Part shown: positions 44,916 to 54,139 of the stretch, in pieces
Layout: the number at the start of each line of letters is the position of its first letter
Position numbering within the stretch: the stretch's first letter is position 1
DNA from: Calothrix sp. PCC 7716
GTDB lineage: Bacteria > Cyanobacteriota > Cyanobacteriia > Cyanobacteriales > Nostocaceae
Length of the DNA stretch: 64,000 bases
Assembly: GCF_019977735.1 (NCBI RefSeq)
Contig: NZ_AP025018.1
Location: 2,480,001-2,544,000 of the forward strand
Direction of reading: 5' to 3'
Notes under the pieces: generated by a model
Seen by the model: only the letters and a program-made list of their open reading frames with translations
What the model was told of the DNA's origin: nothing
Databases searched by the model: none
Translations under genes and position numbers: made by a program

Positions 44916-47489
44916 ATGTCTTACGAACCCTTACATCACAAGTACCGTCCAAAAAGCTTTAAAGAGCTGGTGGGACAATCTGCTATAGCAACAACTCTTA
45001 CTAATGCTATCAACACGTCTCGTATTGCGCCTGCGTATTTATTTACTGGCCCGCGTGGTACTGGTAAAACATCAAGTGCGCGTATTCTCGCCAAATCGTT
45101 AAATTGCCTTAGTAGTCCAAACCCAACAGCAACGCCATGTGGAAAGTGTGACGTTTGTCAAGGAATTACCAAAGGTTATACCGTCGATGTTATTGAAATA
45201 GACGCAGCAAGTAATACAGGTGTCGAAAATGTCCGCGACATCATCGAAAAAGCTCAGTTCGCCCCAGTCCAGTGTCGATACAAGGTTTATGTCATCGACG
45301 AATGTCTAACAGGAGATTCTCTTGTATTAACAAGCGAGGGATTAGTCAGAATAGATAATCCTGAAATAAAAGGGAAGAAAGTCCTAAGTTATAACGATTC
45401 CACAGCAAACTGGGAATACAAACAAGTTGTTCGTTGGTTCGACCAAGGCGAACGTCAAACCTTGGTTATCAAAACAACTAATCGTGAAATTCGATGCACA
45501 GGCAATCATTTAATTAAAACTGACCAAGGGTGGATACCAGCAAAAGATATCAATGAAGGAACGAAGATACTGTCCCCTGCTAATGCGGTTGTGGCACCTT
45601 CTACAAGTTTCGAGATAGTTAAGTTTGTAAAATTAGGTAGAATTGAGCGTGTTTATGATATTGAGGTTGAAGACAATCATAATTTTGTTGCGAATGGGCT
45701 TCTGATACATAACTGCCACATGTTATCAGTACAGGCGTTCAATGCACTACTAAAGACACTAGAGGAACCACCTAAGCATATTGTCTTTATACTCGCTACT
45801 ACTGACCCGCAAAGAGTACTGCCTACAATTATTTCGCGTTGCCAAAGATTTGATTTTCGTAGAATACCATTGGATGCAATGGTATCGCATTTAACTGATA
45901 TAGCAATAAAAGAAAATATCAATATTACAACTGAAGCGATTACTTTGGTGGCACAGTTGTCACAGGGTGGGTTGCGCGATGCGGAAAGTTTACTTGACCA
46001 GTTGAGTTTATTGCCTGAGCAAGTTAACCCAAATAATGTTTGGGATTTGGTAGGTACTGTTAGCGAACATGATTTGTATTGGTTATTTAAAGCTATTACT
46101 GCTAATAATGCTGAAGAGTTAATTGATACTACCCGTCAAATTCTGGATAGAGGACGTGAACCGTTAACTATTTTACAAAATCTGGCTGGTTTTTACCGAG
46201 ATTTACTGATTGCTAAAACAGCTTCTAACCGTGGTGACTTGGTTGCTTGTACTACTGAAACTTGGCAAGCTCTCGTTGAATTGGTAAAAAACATTGATAT
46301 TCATGAAATTTTGGCAGGACAGCAGCATTTACGAAACGCTGAAGTTCAACTTAAAAATACTACTCAACCGCGTTTGTGGTTGGAAGTTACGCTTCTTGGT
46401 TTACTTCCATCTGCGCTTTATCCAGCGGCGCCAAGTTCTAATAGTTCTAATATAAGTGTTCAAGCGGCGCCTATACCTACTCAGCAGCCACATAACAATA
46501 ACTCTAGTACCAATGGTAACAATGGTAAGGCGCCCATACAACAACCAATAAATCCACCAATAAATCCACCAACAAATAATCACCAAGCGCAAACCCAGTC
46601 TCAACCTGTTAATAACCAACCAGTAGTACACCCGGAGGTGCCACCTAGTAATAATCAACCAATAAATAACAATCCAAATGACGACCTAGCACAAACTTGG
46701 CAGAAAGTACTATCTAATCTTGAACCTATATCAAGACGTGAAATGCTGCGTCAGATGTGTAATGTAATTGAAATTCGATCTGAATATGCTCGACTTGGTG
46801 TTAAACAAGCTTGGCATAAACGGGTTCAAGAAGACTTGCCAATTATTCGACGAGCTTTTAAAGCTACTTTTAATCGCGAAATTACTGTAAATTTAGAAGT
46901 TCTTAACTCAGGTTCAAATCGTACTAAAGAAAATGATGTAGCTTATACGACGACTGAGGAACCTCCCCCGACAACACCACATGTAGAACCTGACCCTGTT
47001 ATATCGAGTAATGGTAACAAAACTACTCAAAATGATGGTAATAAGCTACAAAATACTACATCGTACTTAAATAAAGAACAAAATAATGTAGAAAAGAAAG
47101 AACAAAATAAAGAAATAAATAAGTCTGTACAAAATGGTAATGGCGCCCAAAATTATTTAAATAATACGGCACCAAAATATACTCCCCAAGATGCTCAGGT
47201 ACACAGACCTGTAGAGGAAACACCTGTACATAAACCTGATGTATCTAATTTATCTGTTGATGCACTTACAGAGTCGGCGCCGACTGACGAAGAAGTTTCA
47301 TCAACATTATCTATACAACAACCAAGTACAGTATCAAGTGTGGATGTTGAGAAGGTTTGGTATGCTGCCGAACGTTTAGCACAGTTTTTTGATGGGCAAG
47401 TAATTGGCTATAACGAAGATGCAGCAGAATTTGGGGACTCTGCTGCATCGTCTGATTTGATTGATGTGGTTGAAACTGATGATGAATAA
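44916..47489 (+). CDS. dnaX: DNA polymerase III gamma/tau subunit, intein-containing
   Basis: Clamp-loader ATPase subunit. The start MSYEPLHHKYRPKSFKELVG is the family start; the frame extends to 44871 but that part is not. Walker A is GPRGTGKTSSARILAKS. The zinc site is CLSSPNPTATPCGKCDVC. At about residue 130 the DExH Walker B motif is split: VYVIDE, then the 137-residue intein, then CHMLSVQAF. The remaining ATPase segments follow (FILATTDPQRVLPTIISRCQ, GLRDAESLLDQL). A long Asn/Pro/Gln linker leads to a conserved cyanobacterial tail ending VETDDE. The extein is about 720 residues. It converges on the GT2 gene. Confidence 0.95.
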   Translation: MSYEPLHHKYRPKSFKELVGQSAIATTLTNAINTSRIAPAYLFTGPRGTGKTSSARILAKSLNCLSSPNPTATPCGKCDVCQGITKGYTVDVIEIDAASNTGVENVRDIIEKAQFAPVQCRYKVYVIDECLTGDSLVLTSEGLVRIDNPEIKGKKVLSYNDSTANWEYKQVVRWFDQGERQTLVIKTTNREIRCTGNHLIKTDQGWIPAKDINEGTKILSPANAVVAPSTSFEIVKFVKLGRIERVYDIEVEDNHNFVANGLLIHNCHMLSVQAFNALLKTLEEPPKHIVFILATTDPQRVLPTIISRCQRFDFRRIPLDAMVSHLTDIAIKENINITTEAITLVAQLSQGGLRDAESLLDQLSLLPEQVNPNNVWDLVGTVSEHDLYWLFKAITANNAEELIDTTRQILDRGREPLTILQNLAGFYRDLLIAKTASNRGDLVACTTETWQALVELVKNIDIHEILAGQQHLRNAEVQLKNTTQPRLWLEVTLLGLLPSALYPAAPSSNSSNISVQAAPIPTQQPHNNNSSTNGNNGKAPIQQPINPPINPPTNNHQAQTQSQPVNNQPVVHPEVPPSNNQPINNNPNDDLAQTWQKVLSNLEPISRREMLRQMCNVIEIRSEYARLGVKQAWHKRVQEDLPIIRRAFKATFNREITVNLEVLNSGSNRTKENDVAYTTTEEPPPTTPHVEPDPVISSNGNKTTQNDGNKLQNTTSYLNKEQNNVEKKEQNKEINKSVQNGNGAQNYLNNTAPKYTPQDAQVHRPVEETPVHKPDVSNLSVDALTESAPTDEEVSSTLSIQQPSTVSSVDVEKVWYAAERLAQFFDGQVIGYNEDAAEFGDSAASSDLIDVVETDDE
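45303..45713 (+). mobile_element. DnaX mini-intein (no homing endonuclease)
   Basis: A 411-bp in-frame intein inside dnaX. Block A starts CLTGDSLVLTSEG (Cys1), block B is EIRCTGNHLIKTDQGW with the TxxH-type His, block F is RVYDIEVEDNHNFVANG, and block G ends LLIHN followed by the extein Cys. The 137 residues leave no room for a LAGLIDADG or HNH endonuclease, so this is a minimal splicing element. The site, directly after VIDE and before CHML in the Walker B/DExH motif, matches the position of dnaX inteins known in cyanobacteria. Its splicing must be efficient because dnaX is essential. Confidence 0.92.
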
Positions 47490-47493
47490 CACT

Positions 47494-47508
47494 AGAAACC
47501 AGGTTTCT
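47494..47508. repeat. AGAAACC-A-GGTTTCT palindrome between convergent genes
   Basis: AGAAACCAGGTTTCT is a perfect 7-bp inverted repeat centred between dnaX and the GT2 gene; the GT2 stop codon begins at its last base. It is one member of the dispersed GAAACC palindrome family. Confidence 0.85.
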
Positions 47509-48917
47509 TATGTACTGCTTTTGCCTTGGTGTACTGTTTTTACCCACTTCAACCTTTTGGGTCGTACAGACATACGCGCCGTAGCACTGCTAATTACGAT
47601 TAACCAGTGGAGCATGTATACAGTGCCGCGAAGGGTTTGAAGCAAGATTAACAAATACGCGGAGACTCTAAATTTTTTATCTTTACGTATTCGCGATAAT
47701 CCAACGAACATTCCTGTCATCGACATGCTTACCGCAATGCCCGTAACTGGAGCTAACATCGGTGAACGATGGCGAATTAATGCCATTAATAAGTCTGGGA
47801 CTGCTGCTGTTGGCACAATATACTGTGTTAACAGGAATACCAACATATCCAGCGTTTTACGGGCGCCAAGGCGATTCCGAAAAAGCAAATCCCAATAATC
47901 TAGATACCTTTGGTATCCACCTTCTGCCCATCGGTTACGTTGATGCCAAAGTGCTAGTGCATTTGTGACACCCTCTTCTTTTACCGACGGGTCAAACACA
48001 CACTCAATATCCCATTTGTCAAGATGTAATCGTAAAGTTAAATCTAAATCGTCAGTGATAGTCTCTTCATTCCAACCACCACAACGGTTTAAAGCTTGAC
48101 GACGAACAAATTGACCGTTCCCTCGCAGTTCCCCTATTCCACCAATCGCATTTCGATGCGACTGTAAAAAGGTATCAAGCGCCATTTCAGCTGCTTGCCC
48201 CTGAGTCCAGAAGTTCTCTCTGGCATTTGCTATTGCTTTTCTTACTTGTACTGCACCAACTTGTTTCTGTTGAAACATAGGTACTATGTTTACTAGTAAA
48301 TCGGGGGCTACTTGAGCATCGGCATCAAAAACGGCGATAATTTCACCTTTAGTTAATGGTAAAACTTCGTTAAGGGCGCCGGATTTTCCACCAGTTGCAT
48401 CTTCTGAGCGTCGCAAAACTTTTAAGTTAGTGTATTCTTTTGCGATTTCAGATAGAACGAGTGAGGTATTATCGCTGCTATTATCGTCAACAATCCAAAC
48501 TTCGTAATTATCTTGAGGATATTTCAAGCTACAAAGATTTTTGGCGAGGTTGCCAATAACAGCTTCTTCATTTTTTGCTGCTACTAATAACGACACAAAA
48601 GGTAGCTCACCTTCAATAACTTCTGTGTACCGTCTTGGTCGGGCAAAAACCACTACAAGAGCATGAAGCCCTACGATGGTAGATAATCCCAACACAAACA
48701 ATGAACCCCAAGAAATTAAATGTAAGGCAATAGTGCTACTCCAAACTATAGATAGGACTATAGCGGCTTTGCGTCTTCGATTTTGAAATCGGGATGGAAG
48801 CGACAGGGTATTAGTTGCCTCTTCCACGGAATCCTCGTCTGCTGATAACTCAGATAACAAGGTCAGCGGGTCAAACTCGCTTGTATAATCATTATCGGGC
48901 CAGGAATTCGCTGGCAT
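47508..48917 (-). CDS. Family 2 glycosyltransferase, probable glucosyldiacylglycerol synthase
   Basis: A 469-residue membrane GT2 enzyme. After a polar 45-residue start come two membrane helices (about 48-90), a GT2 catalytic domain with VSLLVAAKNEEAVIGNLAKN, VDDNSSDNTS, VFDADAQVAPDLLVN (DxD), the TDDLDLTLRLHL acceptor Asp, and a (Q/R)xxRW motif, RNRWAEGGYQRYLDYW. Three more helices end the protein. Architecture and the MPANSWPDND-type start resemble cyanobacterial MgdA/BgsA, which makes monoglucosyldiacylglycerol for thylakoid galactolipid synthesis. Cellulose- or polysaccharide-type GT2 is the alternative. Position next to dnaX gives no hint. Confidence 0.65.
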   Translation of the reverse strand: MPANSWPDNDYTSEFDPLTLLSELSADEDSVEEATNTLSLPSRFQNRRRKAAIVLSIVWSSTIALHLISWGSLFVLGLSTIVGLHALVVVFARPRRYTEVIEGELPFVSLLVAAKNEEAVIGNLAKNLCSLKYPQDNYEVWIVDDNSSDNTSLVLSEIAKEYTNLKVLRRSEDATGGKSGALNEVLPLTKGEIIAVFDADAQVAPDLLVNIVPMFQQKQVGAVQVRKAIANARENFWTQGQAAEMALDTFLQSHRNAIGGIGELRGNGQFVRRQALNRCGGWNEETITDDLDLTLRLHLDKWDIECVFDPSVKEEGVTNALALWHQRNRWAEGGYQRYLDYWDLLFRNRLGARKTLDMLVFLLTQYIVPTAAVPDLLMALIRHRSPMLAPVTGIAVSMSMTGMFVGLSRIRKDKKFRVSAYLLILLQTLRGTVYMLHWLIVISSATARMSVRPKRLKWVKTVHQGKSST

Positions 48918-49258
48918 AGGTCACTTGATTCAACCACCAGTACTTTTTTACACTTGCTTTATAAGTTTTTGAATCAGCCGCACCAGTTACTAAACTATTC
49001 ATAATTATCTCTGAGTAGAGAAATTACGAAAAGCTTAACCCACCGTGCAAATAGGTGAATTTATGGCGCCACCGTTCTTTATCTCTCATAAAAGCGAGTG
49101 CAGCCCTATTGTACCCGACATTTTCATATTCTTTCTTGAGTTGCTTTAATTACCAATCTCTGTATTAAGCTTCTGTGTGAATAATTAAGTGTTTTTGGGA
49201 ACACTAAAGTTAACACTATCCACAACTAGTTAACTCAGTATCAAAGGAAAATTCAGTT

Positions 49259-49639
49259 ATGGCAATCGATAAGCTTCAAGCTGCTACACAACAGCAAGCT
49301 AGCGTCTACATGCCTTATGTTCAGGGAAGCAAGCGTAATTTTTTGCCTTATGCGATTAGCTTATACCAAAAAGGAAGTCTAGAGGGAGAGCGCAAAATTG
49401 AGTCCGGTTCAGGTGTTCCTTTTGTAGCAACTTGGAATGCTGCAAGCTTACCTTCAGATTTAACGCGCTGCCGAATCCAGTTTGATGGCAATGCGGAACT
49501 TAACTACGAAGTGATGACCGCTAGTTTCGAGTTCATTAATTTTTTGATTGAGTTGCTAGAAAGTTACAAGCGTAACCGCACAACAGATTTTTCACAGGCT
49601 TTTTACCGCAAATTACTGCGTATTGATGAAAATAATTGA
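49259..49639 (+). CDS. ebsA: EbsA-like type IV pilus protein
   Basis: A 126-residue soluble protein. The sequence MAIDKLQAATQQQASVYMPY, the segment NFLPYAISLYQKGSLEGERK, PFVATWNAASLPSDLTRCRI, and the tail NRTTDFSQAFYRKLLRIDEN look like the EbsA family, which in Synechococcus elongatus is needed for type IV pilus assembly and biofilm self-suppression. I recognise it from memory, so the name is moderate confidence. A AAAGGAAAATT site lies upstream of ATG. The next gene follows after 445 bases, with palindromes between. Confidence 0.6.
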   Translation: MAIDKLQAATQQQASVYMPYVQGSKRNFLPYAISLYQKGSLEGERKIESGSGVPFVATWNAASLPSDLTRCRIQFDGNAELNYEVMTASFEFINFLIELLESYKRNRTTDFSQAFYRKLLRIDENN

Positions 49640-49735
49640 GAAACCGAGAAACTGGAGAAACCGGGTTTCTTTTCGTTTAAATTGAAGATTATCGTGTTCA
49701 GTGCTGGAGAAACCCGGTTTCTGGAATTTTGGGTT
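49640..49735. repeat. Cluster of GAAACC-type palindromes
   Basis: GAGAAACCGAGAAACTGGAG, AGAAACCGGGTTTCT (49659-49673) and AGAAACCCGGTTTCT (49706-49720 approximately) follow the EbsA-like gene. They are members of the palindrome family seen at 11971, 21530, 47494, 57184 and 62896. Confidence 0.8.
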
Positions 49736-50084
49736 TCGTCGCTTACGTTTGGTTGGACTTAAAATTAATAAGCACCTACCTGAATGCTGGCATGTTATAT
49801 GCTTAAAATGTATTTTTTGTCAAGTGTTTTTATGCATTTGATTAGGTTAGGCGCCCAAAGCTTCGTAAGAAAGGAAGATTTGGTAAATTTTACAACTTAT
49901 TACTGAGTAAAGTGGCTTTGAAAAAAGTTTTGGAGTTATTTGCTCGGTTTTAGCTTGCGGCAAAAAAAGATCATACTCTTAAAAAAGACGCACTTAATTC
50001 CAATAGCGCCATTTTATGCTGTAATTGTCCTCTTTTATTAACCGCGCTCAAACGTTAGTTCCGGAATCACATTAGGAGTGCCGA
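49736..50084. other. Gene-free stretch before the phosphotransacetylase-family gene
   Basis: About 350 bases with no supported gene. One GGCGCC lies near 49850, and the ribosome site TTAGGAGTGC is at 50071-50080. Confidence 0.45.
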
Positions 50085-51176
50085 ATGCCGAAATCCCCGA
50101 AATATTTGCTTGTAGGTTCGACTGAAGCTTACAGTGGTAAATCAACGACAGTTTTAGGGTTGTCTCATCAGCTTATTCAAAAAGGGCTTGATATTGCTTA
50201 CGGTAAACCTTTGGGCACCTGTTTGAGTGAATCCGAAGGCAGTTTGGTAGAAGAAGACGTTGAGTTTATTGGCTCTAGTCTCAATTTATCGGCAAGCTCT
50301 AAGGCGCCAACCTTAATCGCTTTGGACGAGTTAGCTATACAAAAACGCTTGCTTGGTGAAGATCAATTAAATTACAAACAGTCCTTTATTGAGCAGTATT
50401 CTCAGTTGCCAGCAAAAGACTTGGTATTGCTCGAAGGAGCAGGTAGTTTGGATGAAGGCTGTTTGTTTGATATGTCTTTACTTTCTATCGCTGAAGCTGT
50501 TGATGCTAAAGTACTATTAGTATGTCGCTATACTTCATTGCTGATAGTGGAGTCGCTCAAGAGTGCGAAAGAGCGAATTGGTAATCGCTTGATTGGAGTC
50601 GTAATTAATGATATCCCCTTATCTCAACTTGAAGTCGTGGAGAAAACACTTCGTCCATACTTAGAGTCGATTGCAATTCCTGTGTTAGGTATTTTACCTA
50701 AAAATAATTTATTACGCAGTGTTAGCGTTAGAGAACTGGTTAATCAATTAAACGCACAAGTTCTATGTGGAAATGGACGCTTAGATTTGATGATGGTTGA
50801 GAGTTTAGCAATTGGAGCAATGAACGTTAATTCTGCCGTTAAGTACTTTCGTAAGCGTCATAATATGGCTGTTGTTACAGGAGGAGACCGTGTAGAAATT
50901 CAACAAGCAGCGTTGGAAACTTCGACGCAATGTCTAATTCTAACTGGACAGCTACCACCTCCAGCTTTTATTTTAAATCGTGCTGAAGAACTTGAAATAC
51001 CGATTTTGTCAGTAGATTTAGATACATTAACAACTGTGGAAATTGTTGACAAGACTTTCGGGCAAGTGCGTGTTCACGAACCTATCAAGGTTAATTGTAT
51101 TCGTGAACTAATGGCTCAAAATTTTGATGCTGACCGCTTGTTATCGTCGCTTGGTTTAACTCCAGCTGCTGTGTAG
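50085..51176 (+). CDS. Phosphotransacetylase family protein with BioD-like N-terminal part
   Basis: A 363-residue protein. The N-terminal half is a BioD-like P-loop domain: LLVGSTEAYSGKSTTVLGLS with a Walker A of the dethiobiotin synthetase type. DRTGG-domain features follow at about 210-330. This arrangement is common in cyanobacteria and resembles the N-terminal part of bacterial phosphate acetyltransferase (Pta), but the C-terminal transacetylase domain is absent here. It may be a regulatory or binding protein. ATG at 50085 with TTAGGAGTG. I do not know the ligand. Confidence 0.8.
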   Translation: MPKSPKYLLVGSTEAYSGKSTTVLGLSHQLIQKGLDIAYGKPLGTCLSESEGSLVEEDVEFIGSSLNLSASSKAPTLIALDELAIQKRLLGEDQLNYKQSFIEQYSQLPAKDLVLLEGAGSLDEGCLFDMSLLSIAEAVDAKVLLVCRYTSLLIVESLKSAKERIGNRLIGVVINDIPLSQLEVVEKTLRPYLESIAIPVLGILPKNNLLRSVSVRELVNQLNAQVLCGNGRLDLMMVESLAIGAMNVNSAVKYFRKRHNMAVVTGGDRVEIQQAALETSTQCLILTGQLPPPAFILNRAEELEIPILSVDLDTLTTVEIVDKTFGQVRVHEPIKVNCIRELMAQNFDADRLLSSLGLTPAAV

Positions 51177-51177
51177 G

Positions 51178-51212
51178 GGTAAGGGGTAAGGGATTTCCTT
51201 TACCCTCTTTTT
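51178..51212 (+). terminator. Likely terminator after the phosphotransacetylase-family gene
   Basis: GGGGTAAGGGGTAAGGGA, with TTTACCCTC and a TTTTTTT run at about 51204-51210. AGGGTAAA-type arms (GGGTAAGGG against CCTTTACCC) pair into a hairpin just after the stop at 51176. Confidence 0.65.
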
Positions 51213-51383
51213 TTACTGCGTTTCGAGATCGAAATTTTGGGAATAATAAGTTGATTTAAGGCTTGATTCCTCTGTGATTGGACAAAAACGGTCACTTGCC
51301 ATTACTTGTAGCGATTTTGGAATCATTACGCATAATGAGAAAGCAAGTACTAAAACTATGCTGATTCTGTAATCAAGGTTCAT
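51213..51383 (-). CDS. Possible small exported protein
   Basis: A 56-residue frame from ATG 51383: MNLDYRISIVLVLAFSLCVM, then IPKSLQVMASDRFC and a polar end (SLKSTYYSQNFDLETQ). The first 30 residues look like a signal peptide with a likely cut after VMA. Family unknown. Its upstream neighbour on the strand is far away and no clear ribosome site is seen, so chance is possible. Confidence 0.35.
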   Translation of the reverse strand: MNLDYRISIVLVLAFSLCVMIPKSLQVMASDRFCPITEESSLKSTYYSQNFDLETQ

Positions 51384-51565
51384 CACACCACACACCAATG
51401 TAGTTGCAGTAGGGCGGGCAAGGATGCCCACCCCACAATATTGTTATAAATAATATCTAATTTTGTCGAATTTTTCTACGGGTTGTAGATATAAATATAT
51501 GTGACTTTCGTCATGATTTTGAATTGACGATTGATGTGATTTTAAGTCATTAATTATACAGGCGC
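51384..51565. other. Gene-free stretch with a GC hairpin
   Basis: GGGCGGGCAAGGATGCCCACCCC at about 51413-51434 is a GC hairpin of the dispersed family. Beyond it, the 3' end of the CheA gene begins. Nothing else supported. Confidence 0.45.
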
Positions 51566-54139
51566 CTACTCGTTTAAGACTTTAAGTAATTCGTACTCGT
51601 TGTAAGGTTTACATAGGTATGCTTTGGCGCCAAGTTGAAATGCAAGATTACGATATCTATTTCCTGTATGTGATGTTAAGAGAATAACTGGTATGTGTTT
51701 AAAGTTGGGTTGTGCTTTTGCTTTGGCTAAAAATCCAAACCCATCTAAGTTAGGCATATCAATATCACAAATTACGGCTTTTATTGATAAAGCTGTTTGA
51801 AGTTTTTCAAGACCTTGTAAACCGTCGCTTGCTTCTTCTACTTGATAACCTGCTTTTTGTAGTGTCCGCGCGAGTAGCTGACGAATGTTTGTAGAGTCAT
51901 CTATAATTAAAATTGTTTTATCTTCGTTTTTTCTGGTCTGATTTTGAGTTGGTGGTGAGAATAGTAATTTTTCCCAATTAATAATTGGAACTACTTGACC
52001 GTTGTTAGTAATTGTACAGTTAGTAAATCCTGTTGGCAAAGCGATATTCGATTCAAATGAGCGAATTATTGCTTCTTGTTCACCCCAACAATGGTCTAGT
52101 TTTATTGCTATATTTTGCTGTTGATAATCAACTATTAATACACAAGGCGCCGACTTTGTAATTGTTTTTGCTGTAATATGGTCTTGGCGCCTACTAGGAC
52201 GGTTACAATTAAAATAGAGATAATCGGCTAGGTTAATTAATGGAATATTACTATTTTGGTAATATAAATATTCTTGACCTGCTACTAATAATGTATCTGA
52301 TGGTGTAAAAGATAATATTTCGCGAATAGTTGAAGTTGGACATGCTAGCAACATCGAATTAGATTCGATAAATAGCACTTGATATATTAATACATTAAAG
52401 GGAATGGTAAGGGTAAATTGTGTACCTTTTCCTGATTGTGTAGAAACTTTTACGTCTCCATCAATTTGTTTAATGTTACTACGCACAACATCCATGCCAA
52501 CACCTCGACCAGAAAGTGCAGTCACTTCATCACTTGTACTAAAACCTGCTTCAAATATTAGTAGTAATAATTCATCGTCGGTTGCTTGTGCAAGTAGTGT
52601 TCTATCAAATCCTATTTCTTCTGCACGCTTTCTGACTTTTTCAGTAGAGATACCATTTCCATCGTCACGAACTACAATTACAATATTATTTTGAGTAGTT
52701 GTGATGCTTATTTCTATCAAACCTTGTTCTGCTTTCCCTCGGTTTATTCGAGTTTGTCGGTCTTCGATACCGTGGTCAAAAGCATTGCGTAATATATGTA
52801 ATAATGGTTCTTGTATTGTATCTAATATACTGCGTTCAATTAAGGTTTCGGCGCCTATAATTTCAAGTTTAACTGGTTTATTATATTCAAGGCTTAAGTC
52901 ATGCAGTGCGCGCTTCAAGCGTTCAAGAATATCTGTGAGTGGACGCATTAATATTTGCGTCAGCGAATTTTGCAAATTCTGGGCTGTCCGATTTAATATA
53001 GAATTAGTTTGATTGAAGTCAATAAGTTTAAAGTCAATATCATTAATTATTTCTTGTAGTTTAAAAATTTGTGATTGCAGTGGTTTTAAGTGTACTTTAT
53101 TTATGCTGTTTGAAGAAATTTCACGATATCCTAAATCAATATTATTACTACAATGCTTTAAATTACTGAATTGTTCATTCAGGTTTTCTAATTTGAGTTT
53201 TAAACTTTGACACTGAATTGTCAATTCACTCGATAAATCGTTGGTAACTTCGAGTTGTTTTGCTCCAATACGAATGGGTGAGGTAGAGGGAGGTGTGGTG
53301 GGGGTAGGGGGAGGTGTGGTGGGGGTGGAGGGAGTAGGGGTAGTAGGAGGAGTGTGGGGGGTGGAGGGAGTAGGGGTAGTAGGAGGAGTGTGAGTAGTGG
53401 GTATTGAATTTAATTGATTTTTGAGGATTAATATTTGAGATTCGCGCCAAGTTTGTAGTGCTGATTTACTAATTTCGATAACTTCTTGGTCTGTTTGTGC
53501 GTTGGATATGGAGTTAATAACTGACTCGCATAACTGGGTAAATGATTCTATTTGTAGCATGTACCCCAAACCACCTAATTCACCTGCCATTGTCACCAGT
53601 TCTTCTCGTAAAGTTTCTGGTTCTTGATGTATAAGTGATTCAAGTTGCTGTAAATAATCTTCGACTTGAGTTTGAAAAATTAAAGGAATAATTTCTTGCG
53701 AGTTTTCTTCGGTTGCTAAAATAGTTGATGCATTTTCGGGGTTTGCTTCTCCGAGTATTTCGTGTAGCTTATCAAAACAATCGCTAATCTTTTCAATCGA
53801 TGCGTTATTATTATTACTAAAATTGGAAGTATAATTATGTAATATTTTGCGTAAACCGTCTACGCTTGCGAGTAAAAGAGGTTGTATTTCATCTATATCT
53901 AAGTTTTGTTTTTTGGTTTTTAAAACTTTAAACGCATCTTCAAGTTGATGCGCGTATTGACTCAAAACACCAAAGCTCATCATTCCTGCTCCTCCTTTGA
54001 TGGAGTGAGCAGCACGCATGGCATTATTTATATTATGGATACTTATTTGTGGTTCTGATAGTACAACTTCGATTGTATTGAGGTGGTTATTCGCTTCTTC
54101 AATAAATTGAAGTTGAATTTCTCGTTCTTTATCATCCAT
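51566..54139 (-). CDS. CheA-type hybrid histidine kinase with CheW-like and REC domains
   Basis: Sensor kinase of the chemotaxis/type IV pilus class. From ATG 54139 the order is: Hpt with the phospho-accepting His in AMRAAHSIKGGAGM (His45), a second helical segment to about 220, a Pro/Thr-rich linker (about 255-295, made of PTTPTPS-type repeats), dimerisation helices, HATPase (LLHILRNAFDHGIEDR N-box, VVRDDGNGIS, LSGRGVGMDVV), CheW-like domain, and a C-terminal REC domain with ILIIDDSTNIRQ, CDIDMPNLDG and the Lys in LCKPYNE. The frame to 54166 is not the start: ATG 54139 overlaps the upstream gene's stop by eight bases, typical of translational coupling. Confidence 0.93.
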   Translation of the reverse strand: MDDKEREIQLQFIEEANNHLNTIEVVLSEPQISIHNINNAMRAAHSIKGGAGMMSFGVLSQYAHQLEDAFKVLKTKKQNLDIDEIQPLLLASVDGLRKILHNYTSNFSNNNNASIEKISDCFDKLHEILGEANPENASTILATEENSQEIIPLIFQTQVEDYLQQLESLIHQEPETLREELVTMAGELGGLGYMLQIESFTQLCESVINSISNAQTDQEVIEISKSALQTWRESQILILKNQLNSIPTTHTPPTTPTPSTPHTPPTTPTPSTPTTPPPTPTTPPSTSPIRIGAKQLEVTNDLSSELTIQCQSLKLKLENLNEQFSNLKHCSNNIDLGYREISSNSINKVHLKPLQSQIFKLQEIINDIDFKLIDFNQTNSILNRTAQNLQNSLTQILMRPLTDILERLKRALHDLSLEYNKPVKLEIIGAETLIERSILDTIQEPLLHILRNAFDHGIEDRQTRINRGKAEQGLIEISITTTQNNIVIVVRDDGNGISTEKVRKRAEEIGFDRTLLAQATDDELLLLIFEAGFSTSDEVTALSGRGVGMDVVRSNIKQIDGDVKVSTQSGKGTQFTLTIPFNVLIYQVLFIESNSMLLACPTSTIREILSFTPSDTLLVAGQEYLYYQNSNIPLINLADYLYFNCNRPSRRQDHITAKTITKSAPCVLIVDYQQQNIAIKLDHCWGEQEAIIRSFESNIALPTGFTNCTITNNGQVVPIINWEKLLFSPPTQNQTRKNEDKTILIIDDSTNIRQLLARTLQKAGYQVEEASDGLQGLEKLQTALSIKAVICDIDMPNLDGFGFLAKAKAQPNFKHIPVILLTSHTGNRYRNLAFQLGAKAYLCKPYNEYELLKVLNE

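Noticed and set aside
53226-53450. Ser/Tyr/Pro-rich frame of 74 codons on the minus strand
   Set aside because: Alternate-frame shadow of the Pro/Thr repeat in the CheA gene.
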